From the NCBI RefSeq assembly GCF_002858765.1, contig NZ_PJRP01000028.1, positions 1 through 48,404 of the forward strand: DNA of 48,404 nucleotides, read 5' to 3'. Of this stretch, positions 1 to 7,916 are shown piece after piece; the stretch's first letter is position 1; each line of letters starts with the position of its first letter. The notes beneath the pieces are model-generated. The model was not told the DNA's origin and did no database searches. It worked only from the letters and a program-made list of their open reading frames with translations. The position numbers and the translations under genes were made by a program. The stretch is from Cupriavidus pauculus. GTDB lineage: Bacteria; Pseudomonadota; Gammaproteobacteria; Burkholderiales; Burkholderiaceae.

Positions 1-2
1 AC

Positions 3-50
3 GCCGAACTGCCCGAGGATGCCCCGACCCAGCAGCCGCTGTTCCACTAA
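3..50 (+). CDS. C-terminal end of an unidentified protein (partial)
   Basis: An open frame enters from the left edge and stops with TAA at 48-50, giving the last 15 residues of a protein ending in Gln-Gln-Pro-Leu-Phe-His. It is followed at once by a strong intrinsic terminator on the same strand, which supports a real gene end. The fragment is too short to name the protein. Confidence 0.6.
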   Translation, partial: AELPEDAPTQQPLFH

Positions 51-73
51 GGCGTCGCACACGCACCTCAACG

Positions 74-103
74 AAAAACCCGCCAGTCACGGCGGGTTTT
101 TTT
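74..103. terminator. Bidirectional intrinsic terminator
   Basis: A hairpin with stem CCCGCC/GGCGGG (79-84 and 91-96) and loop AGTCAC is followed by seven T on the plus strand and preceded by five A, so it reads as a terminator in both directions. It sits between the gene ending at 50 (+) and the methyltransferase ending at 102 (-), two convergent genes. Confidence 0.85.
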
Positions 104-773
104 ATGCCAGCCGCAGGCTGGTGCAGCGCCAGAGCCCATGGCCGGACGCGCCATACTTGCGCTCGAACGGCGTCATCGGCGTTTCCGGCTGCCAGGCTTC
201 GGTCTGCGCCGGGCGCCCGACCATCGTCAGCGCCGCCGCAAATTCGTCGATATAGACCTTCCAGTTGCTGCGGCATTCCAGGTAGTCGCCGCAGGCTGCC
301 AGCGCAGGGAACACCGCGTGCCCCTGCCAGCGCCGACCCAGGTGCCCAATCTTCGGCCACGGATTCGGATACAGCACATAGTGACGCACCACATGCACCC
401 CGCCCTGCTGCAGCAGGCGCCAGAAATCAACGAGATCGGCCCGCGCCCAATGAAAATTCACTGGCATCTCGGCATCCCACCAGTCCTTGCCCGCGGTTAA
501 TCGCTTTTCCGACTGATCGACGCCGATCACGTAGTGATCGGGAAACGCCGTGGCCAGCCGCAGCGTGCTCTCCCCGATTCCGCAGCCCGCGTCGATAATC
601 AGGGGCTTGGCGCCAGCGCGCTGCCAGGCTTCGCTGGCGGCATCAAACGCCTGTTGGCTCGGGGCGCCGATGGGCTTGCGGAACGGCTCGTCCAGATGAC
701 GCTGCACGCGCGCCGCCAGCTGGTCGTGGATATCGGTCTGCGCCGACGAAATGGTGCGGGAATTGGCAAACAT
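102..773 (-). CDS. TrmB-like SAM-dependent (tRNA guanine-N7) methyltransferase
   Basis: A 223-residue protein starting at the ATG at 773; the frame runs further upstream but the ATG beginning Met-Phe-Ala-Asn is the natural start. It has a class I methyltransferase fold: the SAM-binding motif DAGCGIGES about residues 57-65, an acidic GVDQS strand end, and the family signature YPNPWPK followed by H..RRW, the equivalent of FPDPWPK in TrmB. TrmB makes m7G46 in tRNA. The signature departs from the canonical one (Tyr-Pro-Asn for Phe-Pro-Asp), so this may be a paralogue rather than the housekeeping enzyme. It is convergent with the gene at the left edge and divergent from the binding protein at 899. 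Confidence 0.75.
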   Translation of the reverse strand: MFANSRTISSAQTDIHDQLAARVQRHLDEPFRKPIGAPSQQAFDAASEAWQRAGAKPLIIDAGCGIGESTLRLATAFPDHYVIGVDQSEKRLTAGKDWWDAEMPVNFHWARADLVDFWRLLQQGGVHVVRHYVLYPNPWPKIGHLGRRWQGHAVFPALAACGDYLECRSNWKVYIDEFAAALTMVGRPAQTEAWQPETPMTPFERKYGASGHGLWRCTSLRLA

Positions 774-898
774 GGGCGCGATTGTACCGGGCACCCTGCC
801 GCGTCCCGCATCCATCCTGCCTTCCGTCCCGGATGTATCGGACATGGAAGTACATTTGACGGCACAATAGCGGCCAACACCGTACGAGGAGCCCACTC

Positions 899-2485
899 AT
901 GATCCGCCGCACGCTGCTGCAAGCATCTGTTTCGATTGCGCTGAGCGCCACGGCGCTGACGCTGATTCCCGTCCACGCCGCCCACGCGGAAGACCTGCGC
1001 ATTGGCCTGGCTGCCGACGTGACGTCGATGGACCCGCACTGGAACAACGCGGGCCCCAACAACGCCATCGCGCTTCATATCTTCGAGTCGCTGGTGTTCA
1101 TGGACAAGAACGCCCGCTACATTCCCGGCCTGGCGTTGTCCTGGAAGCCGGTCAACGCCATCACCTGGGAAATCAAGCTGCGCCCCAACGTGAAATGGCA
1201 CGACGGCTCGCCGTTCACGAGCGAAGACGTCAAGGCATCGCTGGAACGCCCCGAGAAGCTGACCAACGCGCCGGGATCGTTCACCAGCTACACCAAGCCC
1301 ATCGCACGCATCGACACCCCCGACGCGCTCACGGTGCGCCTGACGATGAACGTGCCGAACTACGCCAACCTGGCCAATGACCTGAACAGCGTGCCGATCA
1401 TGCCGAAGAAGATCGCCGCTGACCTGAGCCAGGCCGATTTCGACTCGGGCAAGGCCATGATCGGCACCGGTCCGTACAAGTTCGTGCGCTTCGCGCGGGG
1501 CCAGGAAATCGTGATGCAGCGCAACCCCGACTACTGGGGTCCGAAGCCCGAGTTCGACCGCGCCATCTTCCGCATCCTGACCGATAACGGCGCGCGCACC
1601 GCCGCGCTGCTGGCCGGCGATGTCGATGTGATCGAGAGCATCCCGGCCGCCGATGTGGCCAAACTTAAGCAAAATCCGAAGTTCAAGATCGAGCAGACTA
1701 CGTCGTGGCGCACCATCTTCTGGCAGATGGACCAGTCGCGCGACAACCCGCCGTTCGTCACCGACAAGGCCGGCAAGCCGCTGGGCAAGAACCCCTTCAA
1801 GGATGCCCGCGTGCGCGCCGCAATCAGCAAGGCGCTGAACCGCGACGCCATCGTCAGCCGCATCATGGAAGGCCTGGCCGTGCCGGCATCGTCGATCGTG
1901 TCGCCGCAGATCTTCGGCCATCCGGGCACCAAGCCCGACGCCTATGACGTCGAAGGCGCGAAGAAGCTGCTGGCCCAGGCCGGCTATCCCGATGGCTTCG
2001 CGCTGACGCTGCACGCCACCAACAACCGCTATTTGAACGATGCCCAGGTGGCGCAGGCCACCGCCGGCATGCTGACGCGCATCGGCATCCAGACCAAGGT
2101 CGAAACGTTGCCTGTGGCCGCCTACTTCACGCGCGCCCGCCAGGGCGACTTCGCCTTCGAGATGCTGGGCTGGGGCTCGGCCGCCGCCGACGTGGCGCTA
2201 CGCTCGATCACCGGCACGCCAAACCCGAAGACCGGCTATGGCACGTGGAACTGGGGCAAGTACAGCAATCCGAAGCTGGATCAACTGATCGAGAAATCGC
2301 TGACCACGGTGTCGAGCGACAAGGACCGCGAGCAGAACGCCCGCACGGCCGCCAAATTTGCGCTGGACGACCACGCCATCGTCCCGTCGCACAGCCAGCT
2401 GGCGATGTGGGCCATGCGCAAGGGGCTGAAGTACGAGGCACGTACCGACGAATGGTCGCTGGCGCAGTTCTTTCACAAGGAATAA
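899..2485 (+). CDS. Periplasmic solute-binding protein, peptide/opine family 5 (DppA/OppA-like)
   Basis: A 528-residue exported protein. A signal peptide covers about residues 1-30 (Arg-Arg, hydrophobic stretch, Ala-His-Ala before Glu-Asp-Leu). The mature part has the SBP_bac_5 hallmarks: TSMDPHW near the start, the WKPVNAITWEIKLRPNVKWHDGSP-type segment (here about residues 80-104), and GTGPYKFV mid-protein. Such proteins capture peptides, opines or glutathione for an ABC importer. No permease or ATPase gene lies next to it, so it is an orphan here and its partner must be elsewhere. GAGG sits about 9 bases before the ATG. The 3' flank is filled with REP-like palindromes and then an IS element. 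Confidence 0.85.
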   Translation: MIRRTLLQASVSIALSATALTLIPVHAAHAEDLRIGLAADVTSMDPHWNNAGPNNAIALHIFESLVFMDKNARYIPGLALSWKPVNAITWEIKLRPNVKWHDGSPFTSEDVKASLERPEKLTNAPGSFTSYTKPIARIDTPDALTVRLTMNVPNYANLANDLNSVPIMPKKIAADLSQADFDSGKAMIGTGPYKFVRFARGQEIVMQRNPDYWGPKPEFDRAIFRILTDNGARTAALLAGDVDVIESIPAADVAKLKQNPKFKIEQTTSWRTIFWQMDQSRDNPPFVTDKAGKPLGKNPFKDARVRAAISKALNRDAIVSRIMEGLAVPASSIVSPQIFGHPGTKPDAYDVEGAKKLLAQAGYPDGFALTLHATNNRYLNDAQVAQATAGMLTRIGIQTKVETLPVAAYFTRARQGDFAFEMLGWGSAAADVALRSITGTPNPKTGYGTWNWGKYSNPKLDQLIEKSLTTVSSDKDREQNARTAAKFALDDHAIVPSHSQLAMWAMRKGLKYEARTDEWSLAQFFHKE

Positions 2486-2510
2486 GTCGGGCAACCTTTC
2501 CGCCGGTTGC

Positions 2511-2554
2511 CTCCCCTCTCCCATTGATGGGAAAGGCGCCGGGAGAGAGGGGAG
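2511..2554. repeat. REP-like palindrome, copy 1 (imperfect)
   Basis: CTCCCCTCTCCC and GGGAGAGAGGGGAG flank an 18-base loop. It is the first of about eight related C/G-rich palindromes found only between genes in this window. Confidence 0.65.
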
Positions 2555-2605
2555 ACGGTCCAACTTCCAGTCGTCGGATCTTGCACCGCTCGCCCTCTCC
2601 CCCAA

Positions 2606-2631
2606 CCCCTCTCCCGCGCGCGGGAGAGGGG
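2606..2631. repeat. REP-like palindrome, copy 2 (perfect 26-bp, hit by the IS)
   Basis: A perfect palindrome with arms CCCCTCTCCCGCG and CGCGGGAGAGGGG and no loop. The IS3-family element lands directly at its right edge: the duplicated GAG is 2631-2633. Confidence 0.8.
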
Positions 2632-2699
2632 AGTGTAGTGGTCCAATTTCCTCAGACAGGTCGATAGGTGGAAAATCACGATCGACGAGGAAAGACGAC

Positions 2700-2996
2700 A
2701 TGACAAAGCAACGCCGCAAGTTTGACGCTGCCTTCAAGCTGGAGGTAGTCCGGATGATCCGGGATCAGGGCCTATCGGTCGCCGAGGTTTGCCACACGAT
2801 GGCGATTGGCGAGACCGCCTTACGGCGCTGGCTGGTCCAATACGACCTTGAAGTGGCTGGCGGCAAGGGAGTGGGCAAGCCGCTGACGCCTGAGCAGCAG
2901 CGCATCCGCCAGCTCGAAGAGGAAAACCGCCGACTGAAGGAGGACAACCTGATCCTAAAAAAGGCATCGGCCTTCTTCGCCCGCGAACTCAAGTGA
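2700..2996 (+). CDS. IS3-family transposase OrfA
   Basis: A 98-residue protein with an N-terminal helix-turn-helix (about residues 8-50: KFDAAFKLEVVRMI, then GLSVAEVC, then ETALRRWL) followed by a leucine-zipper-like coiled coil (RQLEEENRRLKEDNLILKK, residues 70-90). In this family OrfA binds the inverted repeats and, fused to OrfB by -1 frameshifting, forms the active transposase. Its end overlaps the OrfB start by four bases. Confidence 0.93.
   Translation: MTKQRRKFDAAFKLEVVRMIRDQGLSVAEVCHTMAIGETALRRWLVQYDLEVAGGKGVGKPLTPEQQRIRQLEEENRRLKEDNLILKKASAFFARELK
2957..2963 (+). other. Programmed -1 frameshift slippery site A AAA AAG
   Basis: The heptamer A-AAA-AAG lies in the orfA reading frame (AAA at 2958-2960, AAG at 2961-2963). 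Slipping back one base gives the orfB frame (positions equal to 2 modulo 3), and there is no stop in that frame between 2963 and the orfB start at 2993. This is the classical arrangement for making an OrfAB fusion transposase. Confidence 0.85.
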
Positions 2997-3868
2997 TCTA
3001 TCGAGTGGTTAGCGGATTGCAGAAGGAGGCGATCTCCATCAGTCGGGCATGCCGGGTACTGGGCGTGAGCCGGGCGGGGTATTACGCGGCCGGGCGAGAG
3101 CCTGCCACCAAGGAGAAGGCCTTGCGGCAGGCGGTGTATGTGCGGGCGGCGTTCGAGGCCAGCGGACGTACCTACGGCAGCCGGCGCGTGGCGCAGGATT
3201 TGGACAAGCAGGGGGTGAAGATCGGGCGCTATCGGGCCCGCACGCTGATGCGCCAGGAGAATCTGCACCCGGTGTGGAAGCGCAAGTTCGTGGCGACGAC
3301 TGACAGCCGGCATGGGAGGCCGGTGGCGCCGAACGTGCTGAGCAGGCAGTTCAGGCCCGCACAGCCCAACCGGGCCTGGGTGTCGGACATCACGTATGTG
3401 CGCACGGGGGAAGGCTGGTTGTATCTGGCGGTGGTGTTGGACCTGTATTCGCGCAAGGTAGTGGGCTGGGCCAGCGCAGCGGCCATGCCCGCCGCGCTGG
3501 TGGCGTCGGCCTTGAAGATGGCCATCCTGCAGCGCAATCCGGCGCCCGGACTGATTGTGCATTCGGACCGCGGCAGCCAGTATGCAAGCGAGGAGTACCA
3601 GGGATTGCTGGCGCGCCACGGCCTGGTTTGCAGCATGAGCCGGGCCGGCGATTGCTGGGATAACGCTGTAGCCGAACGCTTCTTCCTGAACCTGAAGATG
3701 GAGCGCGTCTGGCAGAGGCGGTACGTCGACCGGGCGGAAGCCCGGCGCGACATCACGCAGTACATCGTGGGCTTCTACAACCCGGTGCGCTTGCATTCGA
3801 CACTGGGCTACACGTCGCCAACAGACTACGAGGACAAGTTCCAACAGACCACCCTAATACCTGTCTGA
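2993..3868 (+). CDS. IS3-family transposase OrfB (DDE integrase domain)
   Basis: A 291-residue protein beginning at a GTG that overlaps the orfA stop. It has an HTH_21-like N-terminal part and an rve/integrase core. The catalytic triad is visible: Asp in WVSDITYV, Asp in HSDRGSQYAS, and Glu in DNAVAERFF. It catalyses strand transfer as an OrfAB fusion; the short OrfB alone may not be functional. Full length for the family. Confidence 0.95.
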   Translation: MIYRVVSGLQKEAISISRACRVLGVSRAGYYAAGREPATKEKALRQAVYVRAAFEASGRTYGSRRVAQDLDKQGVKIGRYRARTLMRQENLHPVWKRKFVATTDSRHGRPVAPNVLSRQFRPAQPNRAWVSDITYVRTGEGWLYLAVVLDLYSRKVVGWASAAAMPAALVASALKMAILQRNPAPGLIVHSDRGSQYASEEYQGLLARHGLVCSMSRAGDCWDNAVAERFFLNLKMERVWQRRYVDRAEARRDITQYIVGFYNPVRLHSTLGYTSPTDYEDKFQQTTLIPV

Positions 3869-3896
3869 AAAAACTTGACCACTACAGAGCCTTCCC

Positions 3897-4811
3897 TCAG
3901 ATCACCAGCCGTTCTTCCTGTCGCGCATTCGCCGCGCGCAGTTTCTTGACCCAATCCCGGGCCGGCAGCTTGGTCGAAGCCTCGATCACCTCGGCCCGTG
4001 CCTCCAGCGTCTGCCACGACACTTCGATTGCCGGGCCATTGAACGCCAGGGCGATGATGTTGCCGTCATGCACCTCCGGGAACACCAGCACGCGATCGTC
4101 GAAGGCATCGCAAATCCGCTCGATATTCTTCGGAAAGCTGTCGTGGTCGCCGAACAGGTTGATGGTCATCACGCCTGGCGCCTTCAGCACGCGGCGGCAG
4201 GCGCGGTAGAACGCCGTGGTATCCAGCACCGGCCCACGCGCCGTGGCGTCGTACAGGTCCACCTGCAGCGCATCGATGGCAGCCGTATTGGCGCCATCCA
4301 TCACGTAATCCCAGGCGTCCTGCTCACGCACGGTCAGCCGGGCATCATCCTCGCGCAGGCCAAACATGCTGCGGCCCGCCACGATCACGGCCGGGTTCAG
4401 CTCCACAGCCGTAACTTTCGCTTTGGCGAAATGGCGATGGCAGAACTTGGTCAGCGCGGCCGCGCCCAGACCCAGCTGCGCCACGTGGAAATCGGCCGAC
4501 GACGGCGACTGGAACAGCAGCCAGGCCATCATCTGCTGCGCGTATTCCAGTTCGATGGCTTCGGGCTTGCGCAGGCGCATGGCGCCCTGCACCCATTCGG
4601 TACCGAAGTGCAGGTAGCGCACGCCGTCCATCTCGGAAAACGTCACCGGCGCGAATCGCGGCGTCATGCGCTTTTCGTCGGCGGCTTTGGACAGGTTCTT
4701 GCGCGAGGTTTCACGGTTGCCGCGTGCGGGGCGGCGCGAGGCCACTGCCTCGATCGATTTGCGTTTCAGAAGCGTCATGGAAGAAAGTAGTGCGCCCAAG
4801 GCACGGATCAT
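3897..4811 (-). CDS. Spermidine-synthase-like protein (SpeE fold)
   Basis: About 304 residues from the ATG at 4811, whose ATGA overlaps the TGA of the upstream TPR gene and suggests translational coupling; a second ATG at 4778, giving a basic MTLLKRKSIEA start, is equally possible. The core is a class I methyltransferase-like fold of the polyamine-synthase family: AQLGLGAAALTKF replaces the glycine loop, VTAVELNPAVI follows, and DALQVDLYDA holds the acidic catalytic region. Members transfer aminopropyl groups or are of unknown activity. This is a divergent 'spermidine synthase-like' protein and its real substrate cannot be read from sequence. An IS element sits just past its stop codon. Confidence 0.7.
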   Translation of the reverse strand: MIRALGALLSSMTLLKRKSIEAVASRRPARGNRETSRKNLSKAADEKRMTPRFAPVTFSEMDGVRYLHFGTEWVQGAMRLRKPEAIELEYAQQMMAWLLFQSPSSADFHVAQLGLGAAALTKFCHRHFAKAKVTAVELNPAVIVAGRSMFGLREDDARLTVREQDAWDYVMDGANTAAIDALQVDLYDATARGPVLDTTAFYRACRRVLKAPGVMTINLFGDHDSFPKNIERICDAFDDRVLVFPEVHDGNIIALAFNGPAIEVSWQTLEARAEVIEASTKLPARDWVKKLRAANARQEERLVI

Positions 4812-5581
4812 TGGCCCAGCGCGGTTTGCGCGCGCTGCAGCCATTCACGATTATGTTCGCGGGCATGGCGCGGCCAGTGGCGCGCGTCATGAACGATTTC
4901 GGAATACAACGACTTCGCGCGTTCGCGGTCGGCCGCTTCGGGCTGCGTCGCCAGCCAGTCGGCAAACAGGCAGCGCGCAGCTACGTCGCTGGCGTTGGTC
5001 AGCGCCCGCTCGAAAGCTTCGCGCGTGCCGGTGGCATTCTGCGCGGCCAGTGTCCGGGCATAGAGCAGCGACGGATCGGATTGATCGCGGGCGCGTGGAT
5101 TGCCCGCGAACAGCTTTTCCAGTGTGGCCTGGGCTTCTGCATGACGGCCCGTGGCCAGTTGCGCGCGGGCCAGCCCCTCCAGCAGCGCCGGGTCCGATGC
5201 AAACGGGCCGTTGGCCGCGGCTTCGTAGTGCTCCAGCGCCTCGGCCGGGTTGCCGGCGTCCAGCAGCGCGGCCCCCAGGCGCATGCGATGGTCGACGGTC
5301 GGCGCGCGGTCGAACGCCTGCCGCGCTTCGCGCACGGCCCGCCCCGGATCCACGATCTGGTTGATGGCGCGCTTGGCCACCTGCGCGCCGCGCGTCTGGC
5401 GCAGGCCCGGCAGGTAGATCGCAAAGAAATAGACAACGCTGCCAAGCCCCGGGAAGAGGAACAGCAACAGCAGCCAATACATATTCTGGTGGGTACGGAC
5501 GGCATGCACGGCAAAGAAGATCGCCACGATGACATGCAGGCCGATGCCGCCAATACCGCCGAGACCAAGGGAAGACAACAT
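4808..5581 (-). CDS. TPR-repeat inner-membrane protein
   Basis: A 257-residue protein with two N-terminal membrane segments (about residues 5-26 and 34-57), separated by a short charged turn HAVRTHQN. The rest is helical with TPR-like repeats (VDHRMRLGAALLDAGNPAEALEHYE, about residues 95-120, then ALLEGLARAQLATGRHAEAQ and onward). TPR domains assemble protein complexes, but no partner is evident. It is the first gene of a two-gene unit with the spermidine-synthase-like gene, overlapping by ATGA. Divergent from the coiled-coil gene at 5727. Confidence 0.75.
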   Translation of the reverse strand: MLSSLGLGGIGGIGLHVIVAIFFAVHAVRTHQNMYWLLLLFLFPGLGSVVYFFAIYLPGLRQTRGAQVAKRAINQIVDPGRAVREARQAFDRAPTVDHRMRLGAALLDAGNPAEALEHYEAAANGPFASDPALLEGLARAQLATGRHAEAQATLEKLFAGNPRARDQSDPSLLYARTLAAQNATGTREAFERALTNASDVAARCLFADWLATQPEAADRERAKSLYSEIVHDARHWPRHAREHNREWLQRAQTALGQ

Positions 5582-5726
5582 GGGAATCCAGTAAGGTGCG
5601 GGGGTGTCCGAACGCCGGACAGCCGCGATTGTGACAGATGCCGATCAGACCGCGCCCGCATCGCTAAAGTTTTACGCGGAATGGCCGAAGAAGGATGTGG
5701 GCTCTCTCTTCGATCGGACTCCAACA

Positions 5727-6236
5727 ATGACATCCATCAGCAGCGTTACACCCCAGGTCATGGTGGCCAGTGACGCGACGGTCACCAACACCCGCCGCTT
5801 CACGCAGACCACGGACGACACCACCGCGCAGACCCCCGACGGCCAGGCCAACGGCTCCGCCGAGGGCGCTTCGGCTTCGGGTTCCACCTCTTCGGCCAAC
5901 GCCGGCGGCCGCATTGCCGGCCCAGCTGGCGCTGGCAAGGCCGGCGGCGCGGCCGGCGCCGACAGCAGCAGCAGCGACACCGAATCGGCCGTCATCAAGG
6001 CCCTGAAGCAGCAAATCGAAGCCCTGCAGAAGCAACTGGCCGCCCAAATGGCCCAGATGCAAGCCGCACAGGCCGCCCCGACCGACGACCAGACCAAGAC
6101 CAGCACGGTCGCCACGCTGCAGGCCGGCGTGACCGCCACCCAGGCTGCCCTGTCGGCCGCGATGGCCAAGCTGTCGGAGGCGTACCAGGAGGCCACGGGC
6201 AGCAGCACCGGCAACATCGTCAATACGACGGCCTGA
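5727..6236 (+). CDS. Coiled-coil protein, FlxA-like
   Basis: A 169-residue protein from the ATG at 5727; the longer frame from 5604 overlaps the promoter region of the divergent gene and looks non-coding. The N-terminal two thirds are low-complexity Ala/Gly/Ser/Thr. A predicted coiled coil follows (IKALKQQIEALQKQLAAQ and MAQMQAAQA, about residues 90-118) and a helical tail. The pattern resembles the FlxA-like family of small coiled-coil proteins, whose function is unclear. No signal peptide and no operon partner. Confidence 0.6.
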   Translation: MTSISSVTPQVMVASDATVTNTRRFTQTTDDTTAQTPDGQANGSAEGASASGSTSSANAGGRIAGPAGAGKAGGAAGADSSSSDTESAVIKALKQQIEALQKQLAAQMAQMQAAQAAPTDDQTKTSTVATLQAGVTATQAALSAAMAKLSEAYQEATGSSTGNIVNTTA

Positions 6237-6404
6237 GCGGCCCGCCTTCTCCGCTCTCCTTTCTCTCTCGAGACGCCCAACGTTCCGGCCGGAATTCGAT
6301 CTCCGGTCGGACGCTTTGCCGCCCCTGGTTTCCCCTGTCGGCGCTCGGCCCTCCCGCGCATTCCCGCTTTTCCCGCAAACCCCAGTTGTAACACCCCTTG
6401 ATCT

Positions 6405-6428
6405 TCATTTAACCAATGCGTTAAATGA
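6405..6428. promoter_or_regulatory. Palindromic operator in front of the ArsR gene
   Basis: TCATTTAAC and GTTAAATGA form a perfect 9-bp inverted repeat with a 6-base spacer (CAATGC), ending 4 bases before the regulator's ATG at 6433. AT-rich, dyad-symmetric sites like this are typical ArsR-family operators, so autorepression of the regulator and fusion gene is likely. Confidence 0.75.
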
Positions 6429-6432
6429 TCAC

Positions 6433-6798
6433 ATGCCCAATGTCACCGATCCACTTTCGTCCGTGTTTGCCGCGCTGGCCGATCCCACGCGGCGCGCGAT
6501 TCTGGCGCGTCTTGCGGAAGGCGAGGCGCCGGTCAGCGAACTGGCGCGGCCGTTCGACATGTCGGCGCCGGCCATCTCCCGGCATCTGCGCGTGCTGGCC
6601 GATGCCGGGCTGATCGAGCGCGAGGTCAATGCGCGCTGGCGCATCTGCCATCTGCGGCCCGGCGCGCTGCGTGATGCGCATGGCTGGCTGGAGACCTACC
6701 GGCGGCACTGGGAAGACAACCTCGACAGGCTGGTGGCCTTTGTCGAGCAGGCGCAATCCGACATCGATGTCACACCGAAACAGGGGAACAAGTCATGA
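6433..6798 (+). CDS. ArsR-family winged-helix repressor
   Basis: A 121-residue regulator starting at the ATG at 6433, right after the palindromic operator. The winged helix-turn-helix is clear: VFAALADPTRRAILARLAEG (residues 10-29), VSELARPFDMSAPAISRHLRVLADAGLI (helices 3-4), then the wing EREVNARWRICHL. It lacks the metal-binding Cys pair of arsenic and cadmium sensors and matches the subgroup that pairs with AHSA1/SRPBCC proteins. Its last four bases overlap the start of the SRPBCC-GST gene (ATGA), so the two are translationally coupled and probably co-repressed. Confidence 0.9.
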   Translation: MPNVTDPLSSVFAALADPTRRAILARLAEGEAPVSELARPFDMSAPAISRHLRVLADAGLIEREVNARWRICHLRPGALRDAHGWLETYRRHWEDNLDRLVAFVEQAQSDIDVTPKQGNKS

Positions 6799-7880
6799 GC
6801 GAAGCCGCGACCTTTCATCTGGAAATGACCCGTCAGATCCGCGCCCCGCGCGAGCGCGTGTTCGATGCCTTCACGGACCAGACCGCGCTGGCCACCTGGC
6901 ATTGCCCGCGCGGCATGTCGGTGCTGGAAGCGCGTGCCGATGCCCGCGTGGGCGGCAAATACCGGCTCGTGATCGGCGCCCGGGACGGCGAGACGCACCG
7001 CGTGCACGGCGAATACCAGACGCTCGATCGGGCCAATTTCCTGGCCTACACGTGGGAATGGGAAGGCGGCACCGAACTGCCCGCCGGCATGCGCACGCTG
7101 ATCGAGGTGACCCTGACCGCCAAGGACGGCGGCACCCACATGCACATGCGGCACAGCGGCTTTCCCGATGCGGCGACGCGCGATGCGCACGTCAGCGGCT
7201 GGCAGTCGGTGTTCAACAACCTCGTCGATTACCTGGACCCGGAGGGCAGCGCGGGCACGCTGACCGTCTACGGCGACGCCCGCAGCACCTATGTGCGCAC
7301 CGTCCGCCTGGCGCTGGAAGAAAAGGGGCTGCGCTACACGCTGGACCCGGTGACACCGCGCGACGAGGCATTGCTCGCCCATAACCCGTTCGGCCGCATT
7401 CCGGCCTTCGCCGACGGCCCGATCGAGTTCTACGAAACGCGCGCCATCCTGAGCTATATCAACGAGGTTTTCGCTGGCACCAATCTGATGCCGCAGACCG
7501 GCCCCACCGCCCGCGCGCGCTGCGAGCAATGGATCAGCCTGATCAACTGCCATGCCTATGACGCGATGGTGCGCCGCTACGTGCTCCAGTACGTGTTTCC
7601 AAAGGGAGAAAACGGCCAGCCCGACCGTGCAATCATCGACGCCGCCGTGCCGGAAATGGCCAAACAGCTAGATGCCCTGGAACAGGCGTACGGCGGCCGG
7701 GATTTCCTGGTGGGCAACGCGCTGTCGATGGCCGACCTGTTCTTCGCGCCGATCGTCGAGTATCTGGGGATGTTCCCGGAAAGCCAGGCGCTGCTGGAGA
7801 CGCGACCGAATATCCGGCGCGGCCATGCAGTCATGCGTGCGCGGCCGAGCTACGCGGCGACGCAGCCGAAGTTCGATTGA
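6795..7880 (+). CDS. Fusion protein: SRPBCC (AHSA1-like) domain plus glutathione S-transferase
   Basis: 361 residues in one uninterrupted frame. Residues 1-150 are an AHSA1-like SRPBCC domain (TRQIRAPRERVFDAFTDQ, GGKYRL, WQSVFNNLVDYL). Residues 153-361 are a complete GST: thioredoxin-like N-domain (LTVYGDARSTYVRTVRLALE, NPFGRIPAF, ETRAILSYI) and helical C-domain (FLVGNALSMADLFFAPIVEYL). SRPBCC domains bind hydrophobic ligands and GSTs conjugate glutathione, so binding and conjugation may be joined in one chain. It is coupled to the upstream ArsR gene. The junction is clean, and both halves keep their motifs, so this is a true fusion rather than a sequencing artefact. Confidence 0.88.
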   Translation: MSEAATFHLEMTRQIRAPRERVFDAFTDQTALATWHCPRGMSVLEARADARVGGKYRLVIGARDGETHRVHGEYQTLDRANFLAYTWEWEGGTELPAGMRTLIEVTLTAKDGGTHMHMRHSGFPDAATRDAHVSGWQSVFNNLVDYLDPEGSAGTLTVYGDARSTYVRTVRLALEEKGLRYTLDPVTPRDEALLAHNPFGRIPAFADGPIEFYETRAILSYINEVFAGTNLMPQTGPTARARCEQWISLINCHAYDAMVRRYVLQYVFPKGENGQPDRAIIDAAVPEMAKQLDALEQAYGGRDFLVGNALSMADLFFAPIVEYLGMFPESQALLETRPNIRRGHAVMRARPSYAATQPKFD

Positions 7881-7916
7881 CCGGGTGATTGACCGGCTGG
7901 TTGCCTCGGCGAGCGG

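Larger units (their letters stand above)
2634..3886 (+). mobile_element. Complete IS3-family insertion sequence, 1253 bp
   Basis: Terminal inverted repeats of 27 bp lie at 2634-2660 and 3860-3886; they match at 23 of 27 positions and both begin TGTAGTGGTC. The trinucleotide GAG flanks both ends (2631-2633 and 3887-3889), the 3-bp target duplication usual for IS3-family elements. Inside are orfA and orfB with a -1 frameshift site. The element sits in a REP-like palindrome and ends 10 bp short of the neighbouring gene's stop codon, so it breaks no gene. Both reading frames and both ends are intact, so it looks recently active. Confidence 0.95.

Noticed and set aside
4666..5773. Plus-strand frames of 230-350 codons
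   Set aside because: Antisense to the spermidine-synthase-like and TPR genes, Arg/Gly/Gln-rich without domains.
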